Made by a program: the position numbers and the translations under genes. DNA of 64,000 bases from NCBI GenBank assembly GCA_024195265.1, contig JAJLRJ010000006.1, forward strand, positions 32,322,434 to 32,386,433. Reading direction: 5' to 3'. Of the stretch, positions 22,690 through 33,374 are shown one piece after another (the stretch's first letter is position 1; every line of letters begins with the position of its first letter). The notes beneath the pieces were generated by a model. The model ran no database searches. It worked only from the letters and a program-made list of their open reading frames with translations, and was not told where the DNA came from. The stretch is from Dendrophyllia cribrosa (taxonomy: Eukaryota; Cnidaria; Anthozoa; Scleractinia; Dendrophylliidae).

Positions 22690-23060
22690 ATGTTTTTAGA
22701 AAATGACTGTGAATCCCGGGGAGGGGGTACTCCCTTAAATAAGCTATATAGGTATGTGCGGCGCTAAAGGGTATGGTTTTCAAGCCGTTTTGGTCTGAAA
22801 AAGGGTATAGATTTTGACCATTTTGGCCTGAAGTAGGGTATGGGTTGCGCACTCTGCTCTAGAATTGGGTATGGTTTTAAGAAGAAGCTACGTTTTTAAT
22901 CCCATGAGAAATGCGGTTTGATTAACATCGGGAATTGGAAGCGCTTCTCAAATGTTTACGCAAACGGAAGCACTTCCTGGTCTGAAATAGGGTATCGAAT
23001 TTTGGGTCAGGTCTGAAATAGGGTAGGTAAAATTGCATATTTTGGTCTAAAGTAGGGTCT
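22690..23060. repeat. Dispersed repeat with AGGGTATGGTTTT units
   Basis: Repeated GGGTATGG/GGGTATAG and TTTTGGYCTGAA motifs follow GGGAGGGGGTACTCCCTT. The opening resembles the repeat at 43905. No coding content. Confidence 0.55.
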
Positions 23061-23182
23061 CGATCACAAATGTGGTTCTTTCTCCGGTTGTCGACATATT
23101 TCAATTCAATTCAAATCGAAAAAGTATAGCGGGTTTTACGAGGTCTTCAAAAAGTACGGGCGCTTCGTTTTCGAGTTCGTTT

Positions 23183-23315
23183 CGAGCGCTAGCCCTTCGT
23201 CGGCGACGTCACGTCACCAAATTTCCACCAATAGCGTAGCTCCACCGCTTACTATATAAAACCACACACTACCCACAATTCCTTGATTCGCTCCGACGAA
23301 GGGCTAGCGCTCGAA
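23183..23315. repeat. Inverted repeat with GCTAGCCCTTCGTCG arms
   Basis: CGAGCGCTAGCCCTTCGTCG pairs with CGACGAAGGGCTAGCGCTCG across a loop of about 90 bp. MITE-like. Confidence 0.75.
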
Positions 23316-24469
23316 ACGTCAGCTATTTGAATCTTTTTACGGTGGTCAATTTACCTTATCGACTCAGTCGATAAAACTAAATTCTCGTGTTTCATCTCCC
23401 CACCGACGCAGCACCACAGTTTCTCTAGAAACTAACCCCATTCATTTGTTAATACAGCATTTGAAAAAGTAGAAAACATACTAATCACGGCAGCGAAACG
23501 AAGTTTAAAGATTAGATTAGGAAAAAAACGTAGACAGATCAAGTCATCATCAAGAACAAAAAATGGTTTGATAAGGAATGTTGCTTTAAAAAACATGCGA
23601 GTTAAGAGCGACTTGCTGTAACTATCAACTATACCTATGCAAGATAGAAAATTTCGATTTTCTCATACTTCGTCACAATAAAGGTCTTTACTAGCTTGTT
23701 TAAAAAATATAACTTTTAGGTTGTTTGGATTTTTATTTTTTAGCCGAAACGGCTCTTTGTATTTACCGCCCACACTCGTCCAAAATCGCCGCTGAAAACC
23801 CACGTTTTTCGCGAGCGAGGAAACTAAAATTAAAACCGTTTCTGGATAAACTATACCACCCTGTTAAAATATCGCCTTTTGAAAGTCATTTCGCCTTGTC
23901 AGATCAGAATCAAACCTGAGCCTAAATTTTTTATCGAATTTCCAAATTTATGTCCTTCGACGGCTAGGAACCACATGAAAATTTAGGTCAAATTCGTGGG
24001 CCAAAAAGTCAATCTGGTACATGGATTTAACTATCAAAACTATTTTTTAAGAACGAAGTATCATTTCATCTCACTTTTTATCCAAAAACTGGCTTGGGTA
24101 AATAAAACGAAAAATTTTGAGAGCGTCTTGAAAACAAGTGACATTTTGACCTTTCATGCTGCGAGTGTTATCACAAACATTGATCCGGAAAATTTAACTG
24201 TGGGTCCCATCTCCCGTGAAATAGTGGTCAGTGTGTCTTAAATATCTGAGAAATATCATTTATGGTATTTATAAATCAACATCAAACCCAAACCGAGCAT
24301 TTTTGTAGTCTAACACAGGTTTATTTTGAATTGCGAACTGTCCATTTGCTAGCGAGTTTGTACAATACATGCGACAAAATACCCGTTTATAAATCAGCAT
24401 CGACAAAAAACGTCAGGAAACCGGTACAATAGATCATTAACCAAATCTGTACAAGTATTTCTTACCTTA

Positions 24470-25267
24470 GGGACCGATCGTTTATTACGTCCCAGGGGGG
24501 GGCGGTGGTTTTTAAAAAAGTGCAGTGTTTCAAAACTGAACCCCCCAAAATATGTTGAAGTAAAATTTATACCACCCCCCTTCCCAATTCTTGTGTAAAA
24601 AATTTACCCCCCCCCCCCCCTCCAAATTCGCGAGGAGGCCAAAATTCTCTCCTTCCTTTAGATTTTTTATCTTTTATATATTGAACATCTCGTTTTATCT
24701 TTTCTCCCATTTACAAGACGGCCTCGACCGTCAGTGTGTATGAAATTATTGTCAGTCGTTTTTTTTATAAATTTAGTACTTGTAGGTATTGTTGATAAGG
24801 CCCTGGGTACGAGGCTTGGTTACATGGCATTCAATATGGCGACTTACAAATCATGCAAAGATGTATCTCAAGTGAAGGTTTCGCTGAGTTGGCAGGAGAA
24901 AAGGTCGGAGGTTAGAGCAAAGTCAACCAAAGGGAAATACTTGCGATCGTCACTCCAGTGTCTCAGTGATGACGAAGTTTTGTTACTGTTGGAGTCCGTT
25001 CTTCTACGGTCAAAAGACGGGACACAGACGAATTCTACAGCCAGAGGTCTGAGAGCAGTTCTAGAGCACCTAATGTATGGATATGGATACTTAGACCTCG
25101 AAGAAGCATACCATCTATATTCATGCTTTAATGAGTTATCTTCCCCAGATAAACAAGCTTTCAGTACCAGGGAAAAATTTACCCCCCTAAAACGGGCTTG
25201 TTTTAAAATTATACCCCCCCCCTCAAAACCACCGCCCCCCCCTGGGGCGTAATAAACGATCGGTCCC
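24470..25267. mobile_element. TTA-target transposon with GGGACCGATCG ends, 798 bp, carrying an ORF
   Basis: Ends GGGACCGATCGTTTATTACG and (reverse) GGGACCGATCGTTTATTACG are flanked by TTA (24467-24469, 25268-25270). The opposite arm of the host TTAA element (about 28415) preserves the empty site. A 3-bp TTA duplication fits PIF/Harbinger. It contains the open frame at 24734-25252. Confidence 0.88.
24734..25252 (+). CDS. Unidentified 172-residue ORF inside the TTA element
   Basis: The frame starts with a hydrophobic segment (residues 4-24, LLSVVFFINLVLVGIVDKAL). It continues with a hydrophilic region containing LRSSLQCLSDDEVLLLLESV, then RGLRAVLEHLMYGYGYLDLE and EAYHLYSCFNEL. The tail (IPPPSKPPPPPGA) is a translation of the element's own C-rich terminus. 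No transposase motif was recognised. The middle 60-150 residues look like real protein (helical, amphipathic), so it may be a captured host exon or an accessory protein. No ATG context or splice evidence settles this. Confidence 0.35.
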   Translation: MCMKLLSVVFFINLVLVGIVDKALGTRLGYMAFNMATYKSCKDVSQVKVSLSWQEKRSEVRAKSTKGKYLRSSLQCLSDDEVLLLLESVLLRSKDGTQTNSTARGLRAVLEHLMYGYGYLDLEEAYHLYSCFNELSSPDKQAFSTREKFTPLKRACFKIIPPPSKPPPPPGA

Positions 25268-25709
25268 TTAATCTAGCATATCTTGATAAGAAATAGTAAC
25301 ATTGTCGCCGGCTTTACGATAGCGTGCACGAAACGTTCACTGTTCCAAAACTGTTGCCATTAGTTACATATTAACTGACAGCCACAGGAACCCCAAGTTT
25401 GTGCGTAACATAGTTCCAGGCTAGTATCAAAACCAAATAAAACATACTATTTTCTTTTTTAAGGTGATTCCATTGAAAAAGAAGGAATATTTGGTCCAGT
25501 TGGTAATTATGTCATTTTCCATTGTAAAAATGCAATAAAAATGGGGTCACCGTGCTCGTTTTTGCACAACATGGATGGCCATTATGGTTGGGACCCATGA
25601 GGTTTTTTTACGAGTCCTAATAATTAGAATCTGGAATTATAATTTCTATGTAAAAATCATTTCTTGCTTTAAAATATTACAGAAGTTCGCGAGAATAGAC
25701 TTTCATCTT

Positions 25710-25955
25710 AAAGAAATAAAAAAAACGCGCTGAGTGCATTGTTGAGTTATATAAGCACGCGGGAATTTTTAAGAACACGAAAGAAGTGCAGAGAAGTGCT
25801 TCTCGCACTTCTCTAGTGTTCTTAAAAATTCCTAAGTGCTTATATAACTCAACAATGTGCGAGGAACAATTTTTTTCATTTCTTTTATAAAATAAAAACG
25901 GGTATAATGAACATTACGTCTCACGCGTGCTTTATCGAGTTATAACGAACTCGAT
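25710..25955. mobile_element. Palindromic element, family P1 copy 2
   Basis: Same hairpin arms and 3' tail as the copy at 9997-10255 (GAGTTATATAAGCACGCGGG; tail GCGTGCTTTATCGAGTTATA). It lies inside the core of the 5.67-kb TTAA element. Confidence 0.8.
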
Positions 25956-25992
25956 ATATTAGTTTAACAGGAATTAAAATCATGAAATAAAT

Positions 25993-26535
25993 TAACCCTC
26001 GGACGTACAAGGTTTTTCTCCGATATTTTAAAGACCATTTAACATTAGCTTATGTCGTTTTCAATAGCTGTTCATTTATTCTTGAGACACATTTTGGTAA
26101 AGTTTGGCGACAACCGGTTGCTATGGTAACGAGATATGATGTCATAAGTAACATGAGGTCAACCCATTTTTGAATAAAAATGCGTGCTTTTCACCTTTTT
26201 TCAGCAAAAAATATATAAAATGCTACCAAACGCATCAAAATGTTTAATTATATGTTGTTTTGCAACTCTAGCGAACAATATTTGCAATTCCCGCATTTTT
26301 CCGATAAATTTGAATTTTTAGTAAAATCCAACATGGCGGCCATTTTGGATGACGTCACGGACCCCCCAGCAGCGCCACAACCCATACTATTTACCTTATC
26401 TTGTAGAGCACATCGCTGGCTATCTATTAGATGTAAAATATTTCCGAAATATTGCAACATCGCAAAAACCCAAGGGGGTCCCCCCCTTGTACCACGGTGG
26501 GGGTATACGTTTGCGTGTACGTCCGAGTTTTAAGG
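25993..26535. mobile_element. Probable DNA element with CTCGGACGTACA ends
   Basis: The left end CCCTCGGACGTACAAGG and the right end, reversed, CTCGGACGTACACGC enclose an AT-rich interior with GGCGGCCATTTTGGATGACG. No coding content. No clear target duplication. Confidence 0.5.
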
Positions 26536-27624
26536 TGATTCCCTAGAAATAAAAATTGACATAAGAATTTCTTAAACTTTCCCTGATTGTTTCCCACAAT
26601 ATAGTGATCCGAAATCTACAATAAAAAATATAAGTCACCAAGCTCGTTAAGGAGATATAATTGTTTCAAGTTACCCTTTAAATCCTTGCAACTGCACTTA
26701 TCAAGCGCACGTTTATTCCATCAGTTCACACTACGTTTCGCAGGTACAGGAAGCACAGCTTTAAAGTAATTCTTGAAATAACAAAATAGATGTAATGTAT
26801 TGACTAACACGAACAATTTGATGTTTGTTTTATGGCACAGGCACACGTCCTGAAAAGGTATTAACTGAAAATATTCGTCGGGTGCGTGATCTCGAGGATA
26901 GAATTTTGTGTCCACGAGCGATGGCCACGTATGCTTTTTTCGCGATAACTTTTTTTCTGACATGATTTTTAACTGGCTCGTCGCTCTGCGACGAGACAGT
27001 TCTTAAAATACCCTCTTTTTTTCCCCTGTCGAGTCACCTGCCCCGGGAATCGCTTTTGTTGCGGCCAACACCGTACCTAGTTTACTTCCGGTTTTCAGAA
27101 ATGGGATAATCAGTGATGTCAGCAACTATAATTCAAATATTTACCGTTCTAATTTCGACGGAATTGTTAAAAATTAAATTTCTGTGATTTTCGGATGTGA
27201 TCTATTTCTGGTAAAAGGAAAGCGGGTTGAATTTTTCTAACCAAATCAATTGTCAAACAGTCGAGTTTAGATCGAATAAATCGTTGAATAAAACACGTCC
27301 CGGCGAGTCAGAGAACTGCCGAGTAAACAATTCTCAAGCACTACGTCATGGAGTCACGCTCAAATTCCACACATCTCGTATTTATGTCACGCTATGGTCG
27401 GCTGTTAATTATTTGATCGATCATGTTAATATTGTTAATTTATTCCTATCACTGATTCTCCAAAATACCTGTATTTACATGTAAACAATCCTGATTCCTT
27501 GTAGTAGGTGGTTTCAAGCATTTTAAAGGGAAAAAAATATACAAAGTTCTGAACTTTTGTTTTTTCTAACAGTACGGAGCCGATCAGAGAAAAAAATAAT
27601 AGACCTGAAATTGTAGCCTACTAA

Positions 27625-27858
27625 GGGATGGACCATTTTATTTTTATGGCGGGCAAGGGGCAGGGCAGCAATTTTTCTGATCATGAATTTTTTTTCCGTC
27701 TTGATGTTGTGCAAGAATTTTGTTTGGGGATCGTTGGATACCTTTTTTTTCCTTTGGCTCGCTGTGCATGATTTTTTTTCTTTACTTTTCCAGTGCATGA
27801 ATTTTTTTTGTGGTAATTACCCAACCCCCGCCCCCTTAAAAATAAAATGGTCCGTCCC
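27625..27858. mobile_element. Harbinger-like MITE, 234 bp
   Basis: Ends GGGATGGACCATTTTATTTT and (reverse) GGGACGGACCATTTTATTTT are flanked by TAA (27622-27624, 27859-27861). A 3-bp TWA duplication fits PIF/Harbinger. A lone similar end (AGGGACGGACCATT) lies at about 35730. Confidence 0.8.
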
Positions 27859-28085
27859 TAAGAAGTGCTTGAAGCGGGGAGTGAAATGTAAATGTTGATG
27901 TGGACTGGACTGTGCATATATTAATAGATTCCAGATTGTATATTGTGGATTGCTAATATAAAACTCTAAAATGAAAACCGGGTGGAAACTCAGACCAAAC
28001 GAGCCAGTTGCGATGCCCAACGGGCTCCTTGTCTTTTTTAATTTTTACAGCATGCGTAACCTGGGGTTCCGGTGGCTGTCAGTTA

Positions 28086-28318
28086 TTAGCGACCTTCAGA
28101 TTTGACTACGAGTACGAAATCGAGTACGAGTACGACTTTGGAATTTCGAGATAATTGTATCCACCGAACTGTAACTCCTTCCTGTTGCTGACTAACACGT
28201 AAATAAACGTTAGGGATAAGATTTGTGTGATAATTAAGTATATGAGGCACACGAATTTGGTTTGAAAACTTGTACTCGTACTCAATCTCGTACTCGTAGT
28301 CCAATCTGAAGGTCGCTA
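28086..28318. mobile_element. Palindromic MITE with TTAGCGACCTTCAG ends
   Basis: TTAGCGACCTTCAGATT and its complement near 28302-28318, with CGAGTACGAGTACGA mirrored by TCGTACTCGTACTC. It is inserted in the right arm of the 5.67-kb TTAA element; the left arm (about 25371-25376) preserves the uninterrupted site. Confidence 0.8.
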
Positions 28319-29460
28319 ATATGTAACTTATGGCAACAGTTTTGGAACAGTGAACGTTTCGTGCACGCTATCGTAAAGCCGGCAACAATGTTACTATTTC
28401 TTGTCAAGATATGCTTGATTAAGGTAAGAAATACTTGTACAGATTTGGTTAATGATCTATTGTAACGGTTTCCTGACGTTTTTTGTCGATGCTGATTTAT
28501 AAACGGGTATTTTGTCGCATGTATTGTACAAACTCGCTAGCAAATGGACAGTTCGCAATTCAAAATAAACCTGTGTTAGACCACAAAAATGCTCGGTTTG
28601 GGTTTGATGTTGATTTATAAATACCATAAATGATATTTCTCAGATATTTAAGACACACTGACCACTATTTCACGGGAGATGGGACCCACAGTTAAATTTT
28701 CCGGATCAATGTTTGTGATAACACTCGCAGCATGAAAGGTCAAAATGTCACTTGTTTTCAAGACGCTCTCAAAATTTTTCGTTTTATTTACCCAAGCCAG
28801 TTTTTGGATAAAAAGTGAGATGAAATGATACTTTGTTCTTAAAAAATAGTTTTGATAGTTAAATCCATGTACCAGATTGACTTTTTGGCCCACGAATTTG
28901 ACCTAAATTTTCATGTGGTTCCTAGCCGTCGAAGGACATAAATTTGGAAATTCGATAAAAAATTCAGGCTCGGGTTTGATTCTGATCTGACAAGGCGAAA
29001 TGACTTTCAAAAGGCGATATTTTAACAGGGTGGTACAGTTTTTCCAGACACGGTTTTAATTTTAGCTTGCTCGCTCGCGAAAAACGTGGGTTTTTAGCGA
29101 CGATTTTGGGCGAGTGTGGGCGGCAAATGCAAAAAGCCGCTTCGGCTAAAAAATAAAAATCCAAACAACCTAAAAGTTATATTTTTTAAACAAGCTAGTA
29201 AAGACCTTTATTGTGACGAAGTATGAGAAAATCGAATTTTTCTATCTTGCATAGGTATAGTCAAGTCGCTCTTAAGGAAGCTCTCAAACCAAAAACACAG
29301 AGATCCCTTAAATATTGATTTGCGAGAGAAGTATCATATTGTTTTAACGGAATACAAAAAATTATTGTGCAAAAAAAGAACTGAATACTACAATTCAAAG
29401 ATTACCGAACTAGAGGAAACCACTAAAAACCCGGATAAGAAAAGTTTTTGGCAGTGTTTA

Positions 29461-30957
29461 CAGTGCGGCTACTGTTACCGGGGTCACCCAGACAAAGTTA
29501 ACCAATCACAAAACAGAACGAGAACAATAGATTCCAACATTTTTTATTTTAGCCAATGAAATATCGAGTACAGAACAATGAAATTTCAACTTGTTCATTC
29601 GTGAAGCTTGTGTCGAATAAAGCTTTAGCTAGCGTTGACTTTTCGATTTAAAAATTTGAGTAGCTACATGCTATGCTACATGAATGAATGTCAAGTGTCA
29701 TGCAAGTGAGCGAGAACTGATTTCAAACTGTATGAAAGCAGTGAACGCGACAGCCGTTTGTTTGGGAAAATTGCGTGGCGGATTTGAATTCTCGGAAAAA
29801 ATAACAACTCAACCGCCGGCTGTTTGGAAATGTTACAAGGCACACTGCCAGCATAGCATTATATAAGCATTTATTTTCTAACCGTTTGAAAAAGAGCGGC
29901 TCCTTTATTTCAATTCTTTTTATTGAATTGTCGTCAGAATTTTTTCCGTTGCAGATTTTCTTTGCGGTTTGAGCACTAGATGGATTTCTTTAATCTCCCA
30001 AGGTTGAAGAAATCATTTTGGTGAAAGTATTAAAAGTCTATAGTTGTAGTGCCGAAAAATACAAATAATTATTAACCAAACCTCGAACTCTGTAAAAAAA
30101 ATATTCTAGTCCGATTCGGCGGTTCAGTTTTTTTTTGTCAGGAATTCATCTCGAGGGAGTTGGATTTACTGTTTTGAATCGTCTGGAAAATTATAATAAC
30201 TCAACTGGCGAACCGCTGTAACATCGATGGATTTTCCAGCAGTGAAATATATGTTGAAGAATGCGCCGTTTCTATACGACCGATATGCGGTTTTGAATTT
30301 CTATTTTATTTCTATTTCATTTCAGCTTAATCCGACTGCCGGAACCCAACGCGTGGAACTCAAAGCGCATAAAACTTAATTAACCACGGAGGCGAAAAAG
30401 CCGTGTTTTCGTTGTTTTCAAATCCGTAGGTCACTTTTTAATTTGCCTAAACTATGACCGTCGCTTTCACTGGTACATGTACTTATGCAGTAAAGAATGA
30501 CTTCTTTCACTGGCGTCAAGTGTATTTATTTTCCAACCCCGCCGTTGACGCCGTAGAGAAAACTTGAATCTGTTACGAGCGAACAAATTATTTTAAATCC
30601 ACCACCAGCACTTTTATTTGTGTAGACATACGGTACAGCTGTCGCATTCCATATTTTCACACAGTTTGGAGTTTCTCTTTCATTTGAATCGCCGACATTA
30701 ACCTTCCAAATCGCGATGTTAGAACAAGTCAAGTTCAAACGGGATGGAATCGAAATTAATTGAAAATCCAACGCTGTACAGCCAAAACTTGTATTGATCT
30801 GTTTTCATGGCGGCCGCGAACGAACAAGTTGAAATTTCATTGTTCTGTACTCGACATGTCATTGGCTAAAGTAAAAAATGTTGGAATCTATTGTTCTCGT
30901 TCTGTTTTGTGATTGGTTAACTTTGTCTGGGTGACCCCGGTAACAGTAGCCGCACTG
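29461..30957. mobile_element. TA-target (Tc1/mariner-type) non-autonomous element, 1497 bp, TIR about 135 bp
   Basis: Ends CAGTGCGGCTACTGTTACCG and its complement, with arms matching for about 135 bp (through AATGAAATTTCAACTTGTTC), are flanked by TA (29459-29460, 30958-30959). The LINE frame is continuous without it (SFWQCL then KSMDD). Short open frames inside (plus at 29684, minus at 30526) show no transposase motif. Confidence 0.88.
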
Positions 30958-32985
30958 TAAAGTCAATGGATGACACTCGAAAAGACGAAGATGACCTTCC
31001 TTTGATCTCAGAGGAAAACTGGCTTCAACATTTTCCACTCACTTCATTCAAATGAACCTTTAAATTCTGCACAACAGACAATAATCAATGAACTACAACA
31101 ACTTGAGAGTCGGAAAAATCAGTTATGCTCTTTGGATTACTTAATCACCGAAAATGAAATACTTATAGCTGCGAAAAAATTAAAAAATAATAAATCGTCT
31201 TTTTCAGACAAAATAAAAAATGAAATGATTAAAGCTGGCCTGCACGACATGATGCTGATATATCAAAAACTTTTTAATACGATTCTCAATCTAGGAACAA
31301 TGCCTCAAACTTGGTGTAGCGGCCTTATTACACCAATATATAAATCAGGAGGAAAAAGTGATCCATCAAATTATCGAGGAATTTGTGTTTCAAGCTGTTT
31401 GGGAAAATTGTTCTGTTCTATCCTTAATCAAAGACTCCTTGAGCATGTTTACTCTCATAACATACTCCACAATTCTCAGATTGGATTCTTGCCCAAAAAT
31501 CGTACAGCAGACCATGTCCTCACTCTGAGAACTTTAGTAGATAAATATATGCATCAACACAATGAAAAAATATACGCCTGTTTTGTAGATTTCAGGAAAG
31601 CTTTTGACTCAGTCTGGCATGACGGACTCTTGTACAAGCTATTGCAAATTAATGTAGGAGGTCGCTTTTACAATTTAATAAATAATTTGTACTCAAACTC
31701 TACATGTTCCGTAAAAATTGGAAAAAGCCAAACACAACCCTTTCAATACGCAAGAAGTGTACGCCAAGGTTGTATTTTAAGCCCATTGCTATTTAGCCTC
31801 TATGTTAACAACATACCACATTCGTTCGAAAATATTTTATCGGATCCTTTTGTTCTACCGAATGGCACAAAATTAAACTCACTTTTATATGCGGATGATT
31901 TAGTCGTACTTTCAAGATCCAAAACAGGACTGCAAACTTGTCTTGATAAGTTATCTTCCTATTGCAACTCGTGGATGTTAAGTATCAATCCAAAAAAGAC
32001 CAAAGTTATGATCTTTCAGAAACGTGCCAAGAAATGTACTGAGTCTAGTTTTCACATAGGTAATAAAATAATTGAAATCGTCCAAAACTACACTTATCTA
32101 GGGTCTGTAATCTCTTCAACGGGTAACTTTTCAATGGCACTTGACCAGCTAAAAGAGAAGGCCCTTCACGCTCTTTTCAGTCTAAGAAAACATACAAATT
32201 TCAGTAAATTGTCCCCATCCCTGGCAAGTAAAATCTTTGACACCATGATCTCCCCAATTTTAACATATAATAGCGAAGTTTGGGGTGTGTACACAAAACC
32301 GGATTTTAAGTCTTGGGACAGCTCGCCGCAGATTGAAAAAACCATTTACAATTCTGCAAACGTTATCTAGAAGTAAGCAATAAAGCATCAAATGTGGCAT
32401 GTAGAGCTGAACAAGGAAGGTTTCCTCTTATTATAGCTATTAATCAGAAAATAATTAATTTTATAATATCTTTAAGAACGAATATACGCCTTCTCATTAC
32501 TTAGATCTTACAAGGAAATCAAATGACAGAAAACAATTAGTAAAATTTCGTATAAGTAATCAAAAATTAATGATTGAAATTGGTAGATATGAACAAATCA
32601 CGAGAGATGATAGATGGTGCCCTACTTGTGGATCTAATGAAATTGAAGATGAAATTCACTTCCTTTTCCACTGTCCTAATAAAATACTCAATTATTAGGG
32701 ACGGATTTTACAGAAAATTAGGGCATCACCTACCAAATATAAAACAGTTATCTCCTTCAGAAGTTACCAATGAATTAATGAACTCTCGTAATTATTTTGT
32801 AAATATTCATTTGGTGAAATTCATTATTTCATGCTTAGATCTCCGCAATAATCAAATTATAAAATCAGACTGATTGTACTTTCCCTTTCTTTATTATATT
32901 ATTGTAATTTCATTTTGTTATGTTGTAATGCTTTGCAATACTGTAAGGATTTATAGTCATGCAAATAAAGCTACTTGTTGTTGCT

Positions 32986-33374
32986 CACAGGCTACGCTGC
33001 ATTGGAAAGTATAAGAATTAACGCGGCGTGTTTTCGGCTAAATAATTGAAAGTTGCAACGCAGATGTTTGCGTGACTTGTGTGACAAACGTTATTTTTGT
33101 TATAGGTTTCTAATAGCATATTGCTGAGTAATCTCCTACGCGGTACGCAGGATACGCAGCCGTTTTAGGGTTACCGATAAGTCTTCTACGGCTGCGTGGG
33201 GCTAATTGCTGAGCTGTGAGCAGTTTTCACGAAAATAGTCGAATCCAAAACAAAATAGTCGATTCCAAAACAAAACCCTATAAGATATGAAATAATATAT
33301 CCGTATTTATATACGGTAGTAACGTTTAATAGCAATGCCTTGGGGTCAAAAGGCTGTCAGTGTATTAAACAAAG
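32986..33374. promoter_or_regulatory. 5' flank of PA-7TM gene copy 1
   Basis: A gene-free interval between the LINE 3' end and the start at 33375. It contains AT-rich TATAAGATATGAAATAATAT (33280-33300) and TATATACGG, possible core-promoter sequence, and a duplicated CAAAATAGTCGA block. The 5' flanks of the three paralogs are not alignable by eye apart from a few bases before the ATG, so no shared promoter is claimed. Confidence 0.25.

Larger units (their letters stand above)
23606..29271. mobile_element. 5.67-kb TTAA-target element with about 1-kb terminal inverted repeats
   Basis: It is flanked by TTAA (23602-23605, 29272-29275) inside the LINE ORF2, with termini GAGCGACTTG and CAAGTCGCTC. 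The arms (23606 to about 25405, excluding a nested insert, and 29271 back to about 28050, excluding another) are nearly identical in reverse; even a noncoding 81-codon frame (24241 end, 28648 end) is preserved exactly in both. I found no piggyBac or Kolobok transposase in the 2.6-kb core, so it appears non-autonomous. TTAA duplication is typical of those two superfamilies. Confidence 0.85.
23452..32985 (+). pseudogene. CR1/L2-like LINE ORF2 (linker, reverse transcriptase, C-terminal zinc-ribbon-like part), interrupted
   Basis: Three exposed pieces are 23452-23605, 29276-29460 and 30960-32985. The first piece reads AFEKVENILITAAKRSLK, then KKWFDKEC. The second continues RKLSNQKHRDPLNIDLREKY through KKSFWQCL. 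The third holds the RT (frame open 31132-32370): KLKNNKSSFSDKIKNEMI, NYRGICVSSCLGK, QIGFLPKNRTADHVLTLR, FVDFRKAFDSVWHDGL, RQGCILSPLLF and the catalytic YADDLVVLS. Downstream, frameshifted, come FRISNQKLMIEIGRYEQI and CPTCGSNEIEDEIHFLFHC. The 3' end is near AATAAAGCTACTTGTTGTTG at about 32985. Lesions are the two insertions, a 1-base shift near 31035, one near 23590, and shifts after 32370. No endonuclease domain was seen between ORF1 and 23452, so that part is deleted. Clade assignment is by general resemblance. Confidence 0.85.

Noticed and set aside
23996..28893. Identical 81-codon frames at 23996-24241 (plus) and 28648-28893 (minus), suggesting a conserved gene
   Set aside because: Their identity is explained by the long inverted arms of the TTAA element; no domain, and flanking arm sequence is just as conserved.
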